Source: [Empedobacter] haloabium
GTDB taxonomy: Bacteria > Pseudomonadota > Gammaproteobacteria > Burkholderiales > Burkholderiaceae_D
DNA length: 64,000 bases
Assembly: GCA_008011715.2 (NCBI GenBank)
Contig: CP136508.1
Span: forward strand, 3,906,001 to 3,970,000
Direction of reading: 5' to 3'
The translations under genes were made by a program, and so were the position numbers. The notes under the pieces were generated by a model. The model saw nothing but the letters and a program-made list of their open reading frames with translations, searched no databases and had not been told where the DNA came from. Shown here piece after piece: positions 43,982 through 56,354 of the stretch; positions within the stretch are counted from its first letter, which is position 1; each line of letters starts with the position of its first letter.

Positions 43982-44055
43982 TGGAGGCGAGGACGGGAGT
44001 CGAACCCGTCTAGACGGCTTTGCAGGCCGCTGCATAACCGCTTTGCTACCTCGCC
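43982..44055 (-). tRNA. tRNA-Cys (anticodon GCA)
   Basis: 74 bases with encoded CCA. The acceptor stem is GGCGAGG with CCTCGCC, the anticodon loop is CCTGCAAAG and the T-loop is GGGTTCGACTCCC. It sits between glycine copies three and four. Confidence 0.97.
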
Positions 44056-44113
44056 AGAGGAAACTTTTACTGCCAGACCCCAGCGCGGTTAACCGCTGCG
44101 ACCCTCTAAATTC

Positions 44114-44189
44114 TGGAGCGGGAGAAGAGTCTCGAACTCTCGACCTCAACCTTGGCAAGGTTGCGCTCTACCAACTGAGCTACTCCCGC
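44114..44189 (-). tRNA. tRNA-Gly (anticodon GCC), copy 3
   Basis: The same 76-base tRNA as at 43865-43940, with encoded CCA. The spacers between copies differ in sequence, so only the tRNA itself has been duplicated or kept identical. Confidence 0.97.
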
Positions 44190-44228
44190 TTGGAGTGTGT
44201 AACTTTTTTGCTACTCCGGTCTTTCGAC

Positions 44229-44304
44229 TGGAGCGGGAGAAGAGTCTCGAACTCTCGACCTCAACCTTGGCAAGGTTGCGCTCTACCAACTGAGCTACTC
44301 CCGC
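44229..44304 (-). tRNA. tRNA-Gly (anticodon GCC), copy 2
   Basis: Identical to the other copies over 76 bases, with encoded CCA. It lies 39 bases upstream of copy 3. Confidence 0.97.
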
Positions 44305-44378
44305 ATTTCAGGAACCGCATTATCGCAGAAACATCCGTGAATGCCCAGCGAATTGTTGCCATAACTGCTCGCAGACTT

Positions 44379-44454
44379 TGGAGCGGGAGAAGAGTCTCGA
44401 ACTCTCGACCTCAACCTTGGCAAGGTTGCGCTCTACCAACTGAGCTACTCCCGC
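44379..44454 (-). tRNA. tRNA-Gly (anticodon GCC), copy 1
   Basis: First tRNA of the array in transcription direction, 105 bases after pgsA. It is identical to the other three glycine copies, with encoded CCA. Confidence 0.97.
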
Positions 44455-44559
44455 ATCATCGCAGCACTTACTTCCTGCTACGCTTTTTTGCTGCGTCGTC
44501 ATCAACAACAGGCCAGCATTATAGAGGATCAATTCCGGCTGTCAAGGGCAACATTGCAT

Positions 44560-45144
44560 TCAATTCAAAGTTCCCGCTTTTTCCTTGATCAGTGGCCAGG
44601 CCTTCTTCAGGTAATAGAACATCGACCATACCGTCAGCACGCTGGCCAGCCACAGCAGCTTCTCGCCCCAGAAGCGCGTATCGATGGCGCCCAGCACGAC
44701 GTCGTAGTACAGCAGCGCGGGAATGGCCGTCATCTGCGCGGCCGTCTTGATCTTGCCGATGGAATTGACGGCCACCGATTTCGACGCGCCGATCTGCGCC
44801 ATCCATTCGCGCAGCGCCGAGATGGTGATCTCGCGGCCGATGATGATGAAGGCGATGATCGCGTTGCAGCGGTCCAGCTGCACCAGCACCAGCAACGCGC
44901 CGGCCACCATCAGCTTGTCCGCGACCGGGTCGAGGAAGGCGCCGAACGCGGAGGTCTGGTTCCAGCGCCGGGCCAGGAAACCATCGAACCAGTCGGTGAC
45001 GGCAGCCACGATGAAGACCAGGGTGGCGGCCAGGTTGCGGTCCTGCAGCGGCAACCAGGCAGGCGGCAGGTAGTACACGCCGACGACCAGGGGAATCAGC
45101 GCGACGCGCAGCCAGGTCAGCAGGATCGGAATATTAAATGGCAT
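44560..45144 (-). CDS. pgsA: CDP-diacylglycerol-glycerol-3-phosphate 3-phosphatidyltransferase
   Basis: 194 residues, an inner-membrane enzyme with about four or five membrane helices. It makes phosphatidylglycerol phosphate, the committed step to phosphatidylglycerol and cardiolipin. The CDP-alcohol phosphotransferase signature runs from DWFDGFLARRW to GAFLDPVADK with all metal-binding aspartates. It follows uvrC on the same strand after 143 bases, the usual proteobacterial uvrC-pgsA-tRNA arrangement, and may be co-transcribed with the tRNA genes downstream. Confidence 0.95.
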   Translation of the reverse strand: MPFNIPILLTWLRVALIPLVVGVYYLPPAWLPLQDRNLAATLVFIVAAVTDWFDGFLARRWNQTSAFGAFLDPVADKLMVAGALLVLVQLDRCNAIIAFIIIGREITISALREWMAQIGASKSVAVNSIGKIKTAAQMTAIPALLYYDVVLGAIDTRFWGEKLLWLASVLTVWSMFYYLKKAWPLIKEKAGTLN

Positions 45145-45287
45145 AACGGCGGGGCATAAAGCAAGGCATGAGGGCAGCGTCTGTGAAATGGCGCATATGA
45201 AATTTTATCAATGCGCCGCTAGTCTACCCTGCCGCCGGGCACAATGCCAGCAAGCACGATACGTTGAGGTCCGCCTTGCCGTGTCCG

Positions 45288-47150
45288 TCAGTGCAGGCGG
45301 CGATAGATTTCCTCGGCCAGCTTGCCCGAGATGCCCTCGACCGACATCAGATCTTCCACGCTGGCATTGGCCACCCCGCGCAGGCCGCCGAAGCGGGCCA
45401 GCAGGCGCTGGCGCCGCTTGGCGCCGATGCCCTCGATCTCCTCCAGCTGCGAGGTCTGGCGCGCCTTGGCGCGCTTGGCACGCATGCCCGTGATGGCGAA
45501 GCGGTGCGCCTCGTCGCGGATCATCGCCACCAGCATCAGCGCGGCCGATTCCTTGCCCAACTCCTGCGGCGCGCGGCCGTCCACGAAGATCAACGTCTCG
45601 AGGCCCACGCGGCGGCCCTCGCCTTTCGCCACGCCGACGATCAGGCTGATGTCCAGCCCCAGCTCGACGAAGACCTGGCGCGCCATCTCGACCTGGCCCT
45701 TGCCGCCGTCGATCAGTACCACGTCCGGCATCACGCCATCGCCGTTTGCCACTTTCTCATAACGCCGCATCAGCACCTGGCGCATCGCCGCGTAATCGTC
45801 GCCCGGCGTGATGTCGTTGATGTTGTAGCGACGGTACTCGCCGTTCTGCATCGCGTGATGATGGAACACGACGCAGGAGGCCTGCGTAGCCTCGCCCTGC
45901 GTGTGGCTGATGTCGAAGCACTCGACGCGCAGGGTATCGAGGTCGTCGCATTCGATGCCCAGCGCGTCGACCAGCGCGCGCGTGCGCGACTGCTGCGAGC
46001 CCTGTTCCGACAGCAGCCGCGCCAGCGAGATCTCGGCGCCTTTTTGCGCCAGCTCCAGCCACTGGCGCCGCTGGCCCTGCGGCTGGAACAGCAGGTTGAT
46101 GCGGTGGCCGCACTGCTCCTGCAGCGCGATCATCAGTTCCGGCTGATCGAACTCGATGTTCAGGATCAGCACACCCGGGATGTATTTTTCCGTGTAGTGC
46201 TGCACCAGGAAGGCGGCCAGCACCTCGACCTCGATGGCCTGTTCGGCCACCGCCTCCGCGTCCATCACGTGGGTGGGGAAGTAGGCGCGGTCGCCCAGGT
46301 GGCGCCCACCCCGCACCATCGCCAGGTTGACGCAGGCGCGCCCGCCCTGCACCACCACGGCGATGATGTCCACGTCGGCGTCGCCCGTCGTCTCCATGCT
46401 TTGCTGGTGCAGCACTTTCGACAGCGCCTGGATCTGGTTGCGCACGCCGGCGGCCTGCTCGAACTTCAGGTCGGCCGCGTAGCCGTGCATCTTCTGCTCC
46501 AGCTCGGCCATCACCTCGCCGGTGCGGCCGCGCAGGAAGCGCGCCGCGTTGTTGACGTCGGTGCGGTAGTCCTCGGGCGTGATGGCGCCCACGCAGGGCG
46601 CGCTGCAGCGGCCGATCTGGTTCAACAGGCACGGGCGCGTGCGGTTCTGGTAGACGCTGTCCTCGCAGGTGCGCAGGTGGAACACGCGCTGCAGGATCTG
46701 CATCGATTCCTTGACGGCCCACGCCGACGGGAACGGTCCGAAATACTGGTTCTTCTTGTCCACCGCGCCGCGGTAGTAGGCCATGCGCGGCACGTCCTCG
46801 CCCGTCAGCTTCAGATAGGGGTAGGACTTGTCGTCCCTGAACAGGATATTGAAGCGCGGCTGCAGCGTCTTGATCAGGTTGTTCTCTAGGATCAGCGCTT
46901 CCGCTTCGCTGTGCGTGACCGTCGTCTCCAGCCGGGCGATGCGCTCGACCATCATGGCGATGCGCGGGCTCGCGTGGTTCTTCTGGAAGTAGCTGGACAC
47001 GCGCTTCTTCAGGTCGCGCGCCTTGCCGACGTAGAGCACCTTGTCCTCGGCGTCGAAGTAGCGGTACACGCCCGGCAGGTTGGGCAGCTTGGCCACGGTC
47101 GCGAGTACCTGTTCGCGCGCCGTGATCGAGGGTTGCATCGGTTCTGTCAT
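45288..47150 (-). CDS. uvrC: Excinuclease ABC subunit C
   Basis: 620 residues. It has the GIY-YIG nuclease ([20 protein letters not shown]), a UVR/UvrB-binding segment near residues 200-240, the RNase-H-like second nuclease ([30 protein letters not shown]) and C-terminal helix-hairpin-helix motifs ([18 protein letters not shown]). It makes both incisions in nucleotide excision repair with UvrA and UvrB. Its ATG overlaps the acpS stop by four bases. Confidence 0.96.
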   Translation of the reverse strand: MTEPMQPSITAREQVLATVAKLPNLPGVYRYFDAEDKVLYVGKARDLKKRVSSYFQKNHASPRIAMMVERIARLETTVTHSEAEALILENNLIKTLQPRFNILFRDDKSYPYLKLTGEDVPRMAYYRGAVDKKNQYFGPFPSAWAVKESMQILQRVFHLRTCEDSVYQNRTRPCLLNQIGRCSAPCVGAITPEDYRTDVNNAARFLRGRTGEVMAELEQKMHGYAADLKFEQAAGVRNQIQALSKVLHQQSMETTGDADVDIIAVVVQGGRACVNLAMVRGGRHLGDRAYFPTHVMDAEAVAEQAIEVEVLAAFLVQHYTEKYIPGVLILNIEFDQPELMIALQEQCGHRINLLFQPQGQRRQWLELAQKGAEISLARLLSEQGSQQSRTRALVDALGIECDDLDTLRVECFDISHTQGEATQASCVVFHHHAMQNGEYRRYNINDITPGDDYAAMRQVLMRRYEKVANGDGVMPDVVLIDGGKGQVEMARQVFVELGLDISLIVGVAKGEGRRVGLETLIFVDGRAPQELGKESAALMLVAMIRDEAHRFAITGMRAKRAKARQTSQLEEIEGIGAKRRQRLLARFGGLRGVANASVEDLMSVEGISGKLAEEIYRRLH

Positions 47151-47545
47151 TCGCTTGCCTGTTCCACGATCGCGAAGGCGACCGCGTAATCCTCTTCATC
47201 GCTGACGGAGACCTGGGCCGTCAACCGGTTCGCTTCCATGTAGTCCTTCAAGGCGCCTTCCCAGACGAAGGCGGGCTTGCCGTTGTCGCCATTGAGCAGC
47301 TGCGCCGCGGGCCACGTCATCGGCGCGCGCAGGCCGATACCGAGCGCCTTCGACAGCGCCTCCTTGGCCGCGAAGCGCGTCGCCACGTAGCGCACGCCCC
47401 GCTGCGGGTGGCCGGCGCTGCGCGCGCGATACACCTCCATCTCGCGCGGCCCCAGGATCTTCTGCGCGAAACGCTCGCCGTGCCGCGCCAGCGCCTGGGC
47501 GATACGGGGGATCTTGCAGATGTCGGTGCCGACGCCGTGGATCAT
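47147..47545 (-). CDS. acpS: Holo-[acyl-carrier-protein] synthase
   Basis: 132 residues. [12 protein letters not shown] carries the metal-binding aspartate and [14 protein letters not shown] the glutamate and lysine of the phosphopantetheinyl-transferase family. It attaches 4'-phosphopantetheine to apo-ACP (acpP at 60166). The ATG at 47545 overlaps the pdxJ stop (ATGA), and the acpS stop overlaps uvrC, so the three are translationally coupled. Confidence 0.95.
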   Translation of the reverse strand: MIHGVGTDICKIPRIAQALARHGERFAQKILGPREMEVYRARSAGHPQRGVRYVATRFAAKEALSKALGIGLRAPMTWPAAQLLNGDNGKPAFVWEGALKDYMEANRLTAQVSVSDEEDYAVAFAIVEQASE

Positions 47546-48300
47546 CGCGCTCCCAGCCGCGTGGCGACCATGATCGCCTTCATCTCGCGCACGGCGTTTT
47601 CCCAGCCGACGAACACCGCATGGCCGACGATGGCGTGGCCGATGTTCAGCTCCGCGATGTCGGGAATGGCGGCAATGGCCTGCACATTGGTGTAGTGCAG
47701 GCCGTGGCCGGCATTGACCTTCAGGCCGTGCTGCACGCCCCAGCGCACGCCGCGCTTGATGCGTTCCAGTTCTTCCTGCTGCGCCGCGCCTTCGGCGTCC
47801 GCATAGGCACCCGTGTGCAGCTCGATGACGGGCGCGCCCACGTCCGCCGCGGCGGCGATCTGCGCCTCGTCCGCATCGATGAACAGGCTGACGCGGATGC
47901 CCTCGTCCTGCAGCTGCTTGACCGCCTTCGATACCTCGGCGTGGAAGCGCACCACGTCCAGGCCCCCTTCCGTCGTGATCTCGGTGCGCTTCTCCGGCAC
48001 CAGGCACACGTCCGCCGGCTTGATGCGGCAGGCGAAGTCGATCATTTCCTGCGTCACGGCCGCTTCCAGGTTCATGCGCGTCAGCAGCTGCGGCGCCAGG
48101 TTGACCACGTCCGCGTCCTTGATGTGGCGGCGGTCCTCGCGCAGGTGCAAGGTGATGCAGTCGGCGCCGGCCTGCTCGGCCAGCAGCGCGGCGCGGATCG
48201 GGTCGGGATAGGCCGTCCCGCGCGCGTTGCGCAGCGTGGCGACGTGGTCGATGTTGACGCCCAGGTCGATGACCGGGCCGGCGGGATTGAGGAAGCTCAT
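47542..48300 (-). CDS. pdxJ: Pyridoxine 5'-phosphate synthase
   Basis: 252 residues, the usual length. The pattern is [51 protein letters not shown] and [12 protein letters not shown]. It condenses 1-deoxyxylulose-5-phosphate with 3-amino-2-oxopropyl phosphate to make vitamin B6 phosphate. It lies eleven bases after recO and overlaps acpS, a conserved proteobacterial order. Confidence 0.96.
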   Translation of the reverse strand: MSFLNPAGPVIDLGVNIDHVATLRNARGTAYPDPIRAALLAEQAGADCITLHLREDRRHIKDADVVNLAPQLLTRMNLEAAVTQEMIDFACRIKPADVCLVPEKRTEITTEGGLDVVRFHAEVSKAVKQLQDEGIRVSLFIDADEAQIAAAADVGAPVIELHTGAYADAEGAAQQEELERIKRGVRWGVQHGLKVNAGHGLHYTNVQAIAAIPDIAELNIGHAIVGHAVFVGWENAVREMKAIMVATRLGAR

Positions 48301-48311
48301 ATTGTTCTTTT

Positions 48312-49400
48312 CTACAGTTGCATCAGGTCGATGAGAATCTGGCGGGTATTGAGCGGCGCGCCGTTCAGGTGGTACGCCAGCAGGAAGCGCATCAGCTGCT
48401 TGCTCTGGGCCTGCGTGGCCGCGTCGCGATAGTCCTCGCGTTCCATGTCGAGCAGCGTCTTGCCGGAGACGCGCGGCGCCGTGTCGTCCGGCTGCACCGG
48501 GCGCGGGCCCCGTTCGGGCTCCACCACGTACTGTACCTCGGCCAGCACCTTCGCGCGGGTGCTGGTGCAGCGCGTCAGGTCGGCCGCCACGCCCGTCTCC
48601 TTAAGTAGGGCCGTTTCGAATTTGCGCAAGACGATGGGCGGCGATTCCTGGTGCGCCAGCTGGTTCAAGGTGGCGACGTAATGGTCGAACAGCTTCGGGT
48701 GGGCATCGTCGCGCGCCAGCAGCTTGACCAGCAGCTCGTTCAGGTAGAAGCCGCACAGCAGCGCCGTCTTCTCCAGCGGCAGCATGCCGCCGACCCAGTC
48801 GGCGTCCGTCAGGGTACGCAGCTCGTTCTTGCCGGTCCAGCCGGCCGACAGCGGTTGAAACGTCTGCAGCACCCCGCGCAGCTGCGAGTGCGGCCGCTTG
48901 GCGCCCTTGGCGATCAGCGCCACGCGGCCGAAGTCGCGCGTCAGCAGCTCGACGATGAGGCTGGTTTCCTTGTACGGGTAGCTGTGCAGCACGAAGGCCG
49001 GCTGGCCGTGCACGCGGGTGCCGATGGTACGCGGTGGCGGGCGCTTGCGCGGTGGTTGGGGGGGCTGGGGCGCCGCCACGGCCGGGGCCGTGTCAACAAT
49101 GGTGCCTGACCCGAAAGCTGACACGGGCTGGGCTGTAACGTCGTACGTAGCGGCGCGATCGCGGACCGCCACGGCCGGGCTCGTGTCCTCCGTGGGGGCA
49201 GAGGGGGAAATCCGGGTAGCAACGCTCCCCGCCTCCGGAGCGGCTGTTGGCTTGCAAGCCAATAGCCCTTCAGACCCCGACAAGGACACGGGCTCATCTA
49301 TGGCCGGGCCGTCAACTGCTGGGTTCGTGTCAGTTTTCGTGCCTGACCCCGCGGTTGCCGAAATTGACACGGGCTCGGCCGTGGGGCGGCGTTTCGCCAT
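48312..49400 (-). CDS. recO: DNA repair protein RecO with long repeat-bearing N-terminal extension
   Basis: 362 residues against about 240 for E. coli RecO. The conserved core starts near residue 132 ([22 protein letters not shown]) and continues through [27 protein letters not shown] and the C-terminal helical region. RecO loads RecA on SSB-coated DNA with RecR. The first ~130 residues are low-complexity, Pro/Ala/Ser/Thr-rich, with three imperfect repeats that start PVS and end DTxPAV (residues 10-29, 37-77, 92-108). The DNA contains GTGCCTGACCC palindromic units, so intergenic repeats seem to have entered the reading frame. The start at 49400 is four bases after the era stop; a start nearer the core cannot be excluded. 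Confidence 0.9.
   Translation of the reverse strand: MAKRRPTAEPVSISATAGSGTKTDTNPAVDGPAIDEPVSLSGSEGLLACKPTAAPEAGSVATRISPSAPTEDTSPAVAVRDRAATYDVTAQPVSAFGSGTIVDTAPAVAAPQPPQPPRKRPPPRTIGTRVHGQPAFVLHSYPYKETSLIVELLTRDFGRVALIAKGAKRPHSQLRGVLQTFQPLSAGWTGKNELRTLTDADWVGGMLPLEKTALLCGFYLNELLVKLLARDDAHPKLFDHYVATLNQLAHQESPPIVLRKFETALLKETGVAADLTRCTSTRAKVLAEVQYVVEPERGPRPVQPDDTAPRVSGKTLLDMEREDYRDAATQAQSKQLMRFLLAYHLNGAPLNTRQILIDLMQL
49077..49373 (-). repeat. Palindromic repeat units within the recO 5' coding region
   Basis: Two clear units (49314-49373 and 49077-49127) contain GTGTCA, GTGCCTGACCC and then TGACACGGGCT, an inverted GTGTCA/TGACAC pair around a conserved core. A third, more diverged unit lies between (49170-49292). 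They resemble the GGTGCCCGACCCC repeat at 10236-10288 and are translated in frame. Confidence 0.7.
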
Positions 49401-49404
49401 GGAC

Positions 49405-50304
<900 letters not shown>

Positions 50305-50317
50305 GATTGAATCTCGG

Positions 50318-51127
50318 TTATTTGTTGGCGAGCTTGGGGTCCGCCGGCTGGTCGTTCTGGACCGTGGCGATGCCCGCCAGCTTCAGCTGGGCGGCGCGCG
50401 GCTTCGATTTGCGGGCCGCCGGCGGCGCCTTCAGCAGCGCCTGCTCGGCCACCTCCAGCGCCAGCTTGGCCGCGGCCTGCTCGCCGGCACGGCGGCTGCC
50501 GCCGCGGCCATACACCTGGATGCCCAGCTTGGGCACCAGGCATTCGATCTCGAATTCCTGGCTGTGCGCGGCGCCGTGCGTGGCTACCACATTGTACAGC
50601 GGCAGGGAAATTTTCTTACTCTGCAGGAACTCCTGCAGCAGGGTCTTGGCATCCTTGCCCAAGGTGCGCGGGTCGACGGAGTCCAGGATCGGGATGTAGA
50701 AGGCACGGATCACGGTGGCGGCGGCGTCGAAGCCGGCGTCCAGGAAGATCGCGCCCAGCAGCGCTTCGAGGGTGTCCGCCAGGATCGACGGCCGGCGGAA
50801 GCCGCCCGACTTCAGCTCGCCCTCGCCCAGGCGCAGGAATTGCGACAGGTCCAGCTTCTGGGCGATTTCGTACAGCGACTGCTGCTTGACGAGGTTGGCA
50901 CGCAGGCGCGACAGGTCGCCCTCGTCGATGGCAAGGTAACGCTCGTACAGGATCGACGCGACCACGCAGTTCAGGATCGAGTCGCCCAGGAATTCCAGGC
51001 GTTCGTTATGCAGACTGCTGTGGCTGCGATGCGTCAGGGCCTGCTGAAGCAAGCCGGCATCCTTGAACGTGTGGCCCAGCCGGGTCTGCAATAACTGTAA
51101 ATTCATCGTCTGGTGGTTTCCTGTCAT
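50318..51127 (-). CDS. rnc: Ribonuclease III
   Basis: 269 residues as drawn. The RNase III signature is [13 protein letters not shown] with the catalytic acidic residues, plus [14 protein letters not shown]. The dsRNA-binding domain (about 165-235) has [20 protein letters not shown], and a basic tail of about 35 residues follows. It processes rRNA precursors and double-stranded RNA. The ATG at 51127 overlaps the DUF4845 stop (ATGA); an internal ATG at 51106 ([12 protein letters not shown]) with AGGA twelve bases upstream is an alternative start and fits homologues better. Confidence 0.96.
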   Translation of the reverse strand: MTGNHQTMNLQLLQTRLGHTFKDAGLLQQALTHRSHSSLHNERLEFLGDSILNCVVASILYERYLAIDEGDLSRLRANLVKQQSLYEIAQKLDLSQFLRLGEGELKSGGFRRPSILADTLEALLGAIFLDAGFDAAATVIRAFYIPILDSVDPRTLGKDAKTLLQEFLQSKKISLPLYNVVATHGAAHSQEFEIECLVPKLGIQVYGRGGSRRAGEQAAAKLALEVAEQALLKAPPAARKSKPRAAQLKLAGIATVQNDQPADPKLANK

Positions 51128-51477
51128 TTCTTGGCGGTCGAGCCGCTGTATTCGAGCAGCAGGCTGGCCGGGCCGGCCAGGTGGATCTTGCGCTCGTAGG
51201 CGAAAGACACCTGCTGCTCACCGTCCACGCGCTCGATTTCCAGGTCGCGGCCGCTGATGGACGTAATGTAACCGGCCTCGGCTGCACGGTCGAACGCGGC
51301 GCGGATCTCCTGCGGCGTGCCGCCGGCGGCCTTGGCCTTGACGATGGCGGACGAGACGGCGCGGTATTCCGAGTACGCCGGTATGATCTGCATGGCCAGC
51401 AGCCCCAGCACACCCAGCAGCGCCAGCACGACGATCAGGCCGGTGAGGGAAATGCCGCGCTGTCCGGTCGTCCGCAT
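51124..51477 (-). CDS. DUF4845 membrane-anchored protein
   Basis: 117 residues. One N-terminal membrane helix follows a short basic head ([26 protein letters not shown]), resembling a pilin-like anchor. The periplasmic part has [27 protein letters not shown] sequence. DUF4845 proteins lie between lepB and rnc in many beta- and gammaproteobacteria; the function is unknown. It begins nine bases after lepB and overlaps rnc. Confidence 0.88.
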   Translation of the reverse strand: MRTTGQRGISLTGLIVVLALLGVLGLLAMQIIPAYSEYRAVSSAIVKAKAAGGTPQEIRAAFDRAAEAGYITSISGRDLEIERVDGEQQVSFAYERKIHLAGPASLLLEYSGSTAKK

Positions 51478-51486
51478 CGCGGCTCC

Positions 51487-52403
51487 TTACTGAATGCCGC
51501 CGATGCGGCGCATGTTCGAGAAGTTCATCCACACGGCCACGGCCTTGCCGACGATGTTCTTGTCGGGCACGAAGCCCCAGTAACGGCTGTCGGCACTATT
51601 GTCGCGGTTGTCGCCCATCATGAAATAGTTCCCGGCTGGCACTACGCAGGTAAATCCTTCCGTCGTGTACGTGCAGGCTTCCTTGTTCGGGAAGTCGCGC
51701 ACGTCGCCCAGGTTCAGGGTCGGCGCCCGGTCGTCGTTCAGGATGCGGTGCGACACGCCCGTCAGGTTCTCCTGGAACTGTTTCTTGTAGACCAGGCTTT
51801 CGTCGTCCAGGTAGTCATCCTGCGCCGTGTAGCTGACCGGCTTGCCGTTCACCGTCAGTTTCTTGCCTTCGTAAGTGATCTTATCACCCGGCACGCCGAC
51901 GACGCGCTTGATGTAGTCCTGGCTCATGTCCATCGGGTACTTGAACACCATCACGTCGCCGCGCTGCGGATCGTTGATCTGGATGACCTTCTGGTTGATG
52001 ATGGGCAGGCGTATGCCGTAGGTGAACTTGTTCACCAGGATCAGGTCGCCCACCAACAGGGTCGGCACCATCGACGACGACGGAATCTTGAACGGCTCGA
52101 ACAGGAAGGAACGCAGCACGAACACCAGGGCAATGACGGGGAAGAAGCTGCCCGAGTACTCGATCCAGGTCGGCTGGCGCAGGTGTTCCGCTTCCAGCTT
52201 CTCGCGCGCGTTCAGTTGGCTGTCGAGGCGGATGCCGTCGGCCGTCAGCTTGGCCGTGCGGGCGTCGTATTCGGCCAGCGCCTTGTCGGCCGCGGCGCGG
52301 CGCTGCTTCGACAGTACGAACACGTCCAGGACCCAGATGATCCCCGTGACCACCATCAGCACGAACAGGATCAGCGCGAAATTGCCCAGGATGCTTTGCA
52401 TTG

Positions 52404-52407
<4 letters not shown>
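51487..52407 (-). CDS. lepB: Signal peptidase I
   Basis: 306 residues. It has an N-terminal membrane helix, a cytoplasmic segment and a second helix ([21 protein letters not shown]). The catalytic serine lies in [16 protein letters not shown] and the catalytic lysine in [29 protein letters not shown] is box E. It cleaves Sec signal peptides, such as those of the sugar enzymes in this window. The start overlaps the lepA stop by four bases; a second ATG lies six bases in. Confidence 0.96.
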
Positions 52408-54197
<1,790 letters not shown>

Positions 54198-54231
54198 TAA
54201 ATTAAAAACGTATCAGACGACAGCAATACAA

Positions 54232-54267
54232 AAAGCGCTCTGGGGCCGGGGCCCTGGCGAGCGCTTT
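54232..54267 (-). terminator. Rho-independent terminator upstream of lepA
   Basis: On the minus strand AAAGCGCTC and GAGCGCTTT form a perfect nine-base stem, extended by the GC-rich loop bases, followed by TTTTTGT. It should end transcripts from the glutaredoxin-like gene and mucD, so lepA needs its own promoter in the remaining 35 bases or read-through. The rest of the 302-base gap (54268-54499) shows no gene. Confidence 0.8.
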
Positions 54268-54499
54268 GAGGAAACCTCTACACCAGTACAGGCCCGCTCA
54301 TGCGGGGCTCAGGCCAGGCACGCGGCGCTTGGGAAGTCCCTGCGCGACGCTGCCTGGCGGCACGGCACACCACAGCGGCGCCGCGCCGGAACACGAAATC
54401 CGGGAATAACCCTCCGCATTTTACCGGATTTCAGAGGGGAAAGCCCGAATTCTGACGTCGCGGACGCGAAAACATGCAAACGTGGAAATTGTCGAGCGA

Positions 54500-54751
54500 T
54501 TAACTGGCTTGCAGGACCGCCCTGACAGCGGCCTCATCGAGGAAGTAATGGCACAGCTCGGGCTGGTCCAGCGCGGCGAACAGCACGGGCACCAGCTCGT
54601 CGAAGCGCTCGACCAGCGCGGGGTCGGCGTCCACGTCGATCACCTCGACGGTAAACGGGTGCTCGGGCGTGCGCAGCTTTTCCAGGGCGGCGAGCATGTC
54701 TTCGCACAGGTGACACCAGCTGCGGGAATAGAGGGTGAAGTGGGTTGGCAA
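54500..54751 (-). CDS. Glutaredoxin-family thioredoxin-fold protein
   Basis: 83 residues. FTLYSRSWCHLCEDMLAALE carries a CxxC redox motif (Cys-His-Leu-Cys); DVDADPALVERFDELVPVLF provides the cis-proline strand, with a valine before the proline. It matches the small DUF836/glutaredoxin-like proteins often found near lepA and mucD in betaproteobacteria. The partner is unknown. A pair of inverted repeats (54770-54865) separates it from mucD. Confidence 0.88.
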   Translation of the reverse strand: MPTHFTLYSRSWCHLCEDMLAALEKLRTPEHPFTVEVIDVDADPALVERFDELVPVLFAALDQPELCHYFLDEAAVRAVLQAS

Positions 54752-54769
54752 GTTGGCTTTAGAGGTGGC

Positions 54770-54865
54770 AGGGTCTGTCCCTCTGGGACTGACCCTGAAG
54801 TGGCGGTGTGAGGCTCCGGTAACGAACGCAAACTTCAGGGTCAGTCCCCCTTGGGGACAGACCCT
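54770..54865. repeat. Second inverted pair of GGGTCAGTCCC/GGGACAGACCC repeats
   Basis: Unit 54770-54801 and unit 54832-54865 are reverse complements. They share ACTTCAGGGTCAGTCCC and GGGACAGACCCT, the same family as the pair at 6383-6515, but here the ACTTC flank lies between the units. The outer end stops four bases from the mucD stop. The transcript would form a long stem-loop between mucD and the glutaredoxin-like gene. Confidence 0.85.
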
Positions 54866-54869
54866 TCGA

Positions 54870-56354
54870 TCAGCGCGCGGTGGGCCGCAGCGACACGAAC
54901 TGCGACGTATCGCCCCGGCGCACCAGCACCACCGACGGCTTCTTCGGATCGAGCTTGGCCACCAGCGCGGCGAACTGCTTGGCGTCGACGATGGCCGTAT
55001 TGTTCAGCTGCAGCAGGATGTCGCCCTGGCGCAGGCCGGCCGCGGCCGCCACACCCTCGGTCGCGTCCACCTTGACACCCGTGCCGCCCAGCTCCTTCTT
55101 CTCGGCGGCCGACAGGTCGCTGACCTTGAAGCCCAGCGCGTTGGCGGCGCCTTCGGCTTTCGGCTTGCCGCGCTCGCCGCCGCGGCCCGGTGCGCTGGCC
55201 TGGTCGGATTCGCGTTCGGCCACGACGACCGGCAGGTCCACCAGGGCGCCGGTGCGCCAGACCGTGACCGTCGCCTTGCTGTTCGGCGCGGTATTGCCAA
55301 CCAGGCGCGGCAGGTCGGACGACTTGTTGATCTCGGTACCGTTGAACTTGACGATGATGTCGCCCGGCTTCAGGCCGGCCTTGGCGGCCGGACCGCCCGC
55401 CTCCACCTGCGACACCTCGGCGCCGCGCGCGCCCTTGAGCCCCAGCGACTCGGCCACCTCGCGGCTGACCTCGCCCACCGAGACGCCGATGCGCCCGCGC
55501 GTGACCTTGCCGGACTTCTTCAGCTGGTCGGCCACGCGCATGGCCTCGTCGATCGGCACGGCAAACGAGATGCCGTTATAGCCGCCGGACAAGGTCGCGA
55601 TCTGCGAGTTGATGCCGATGACTTCGCCGCGCATATTGATCAGCGGGCCGCCCGAGTTGCCGGGGTTGACGGCCACGTCGCTCTGGATCAGCGGCAAGTA
55701 CTCGCCCGTATCGCGCGACTTAGCGGAAATGATGCCGGCCGTGACCGTGTTTTCCAGGTTGAACGGCGAGCCGATCGCGATCACCCATTCGCCCACGCGG
55801 ATCTTGCTGGGGTCGCCCATCGTCAGGGCCGGCAGCTTGCCGCCGTCGATCTTCAGCAGCGCCACGTCCGTGCTGACGTCCGAGCCCAGCACCTTGGCCT
55901 TGAATTCGCGCTTGTCCGTCAAGGTCACGTAGACCTCGTCGGCGCCGGCCACCACGTGCGCATTGGTCAGCACGTAGCCGTCGGCGGAAATGATGAAGCC
56001 GGAGCCGACGCCGCGCTGCACTTCCTGCTCCTGCGGCACGGCGCGGCGGCCGCCACGCGGCGCCTGCGGGCCGCGCGGGGTCGGCATCTGGCCGCCGAAG
56101 AAGCGGCGGAAGAATTCCTGCATCTCGTCCTGGTCCGGACCGTCGTCGCGCATGCGCAGACGTTCGGTGGTGCGGATATTGACGACGGCGGGGCCGACCT
56201 TGTCCACCATGTCGGAGAAGTCGGGCAGACCCGCGACGGCAGGCGCGGCCGCATGGGCCGGCGCCAGGCCAACCATTGCGGGAGCGAACAGGATACCCGC
56301 GCTGACCATCAGCGCCGACAAGGTTTTACTTCCAGCAGAGAAATTGGTTTTCAT
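54870..56354 (-). CDS. mucD: Periplasmic serine endoprotease MucD (DegP/DegQ family)
   Basis: 494 residues from the ATG at 56354, which opens a signal peptide (LSALMVSAGILFAPAMVGLAPAHA region); upstream codons in the frame do not resemble the family. The protease domain has the catalytic histidine in LTNAHVVAGAD, aspartate in TDVALLKID and serine in NPGNSGGPL. Two PDZ domains follow (EAGGPAAKAGLKPGD and EGVAAAAGLRQGDILL). It degrades or refolds damaged envelope proteins and belongs to the sigma-E regulon. It sits in the conserved rpoE-rseA-(rseB)-mucD order, but rseB is absent here. No clear ribosome binding site precedes the start. Confidence 0.94.
   Translation of the reverse strand: MKTNFSAGSKTLSALMVSAGILFAPAMVGLAPAHAAAPAVAGLPDFSDMVDKVGPAVVNIRTTERLRMRDDGPDQDEMQEFFRRFFGGQMPTPRGPQAPRGGRRAVPQEQEVQRGVGSGFIISADGYVLTNAHVVAGADEVYVTLTDKREFKAKVLGSDVSTDVALLKIDGGKLPALTMGDPSKIRVGEWVIAIGSPFNLENTVTAGIISAKSRDTGEYLPLIQSDVAVNPGNSGGPLINMRGEVIGINSQIATLSGGYNGISFAVPIDEAMRVADQLKKSGKVTRGRIGVSVGEVSREVAESLGLKGARGAEVSQVEAGGPAAKAGLKPGDIIVKFNGTEINKSSDLPRLVGNTAPNSKATVTVWRTGALVDLPVVVAERESDQASAPGRGGERGKPKAEGAANALGFKVSDLSAAEKKELGGTGVKVDATEGVAAAAGLRQGDILLQLNNTAIVDAKQFAALVAKLDPKKPSVVLVRRGDTSQFVSLRPTAR

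Noticed and set aside
43865..44454. Regularly repeated 76-base blocks that could suggest a CRISPR array
   Set aside because: Each block is a complete tRNA with clover-leaf arms and encoded CCA; spacers are uneven and there are no cas genes.
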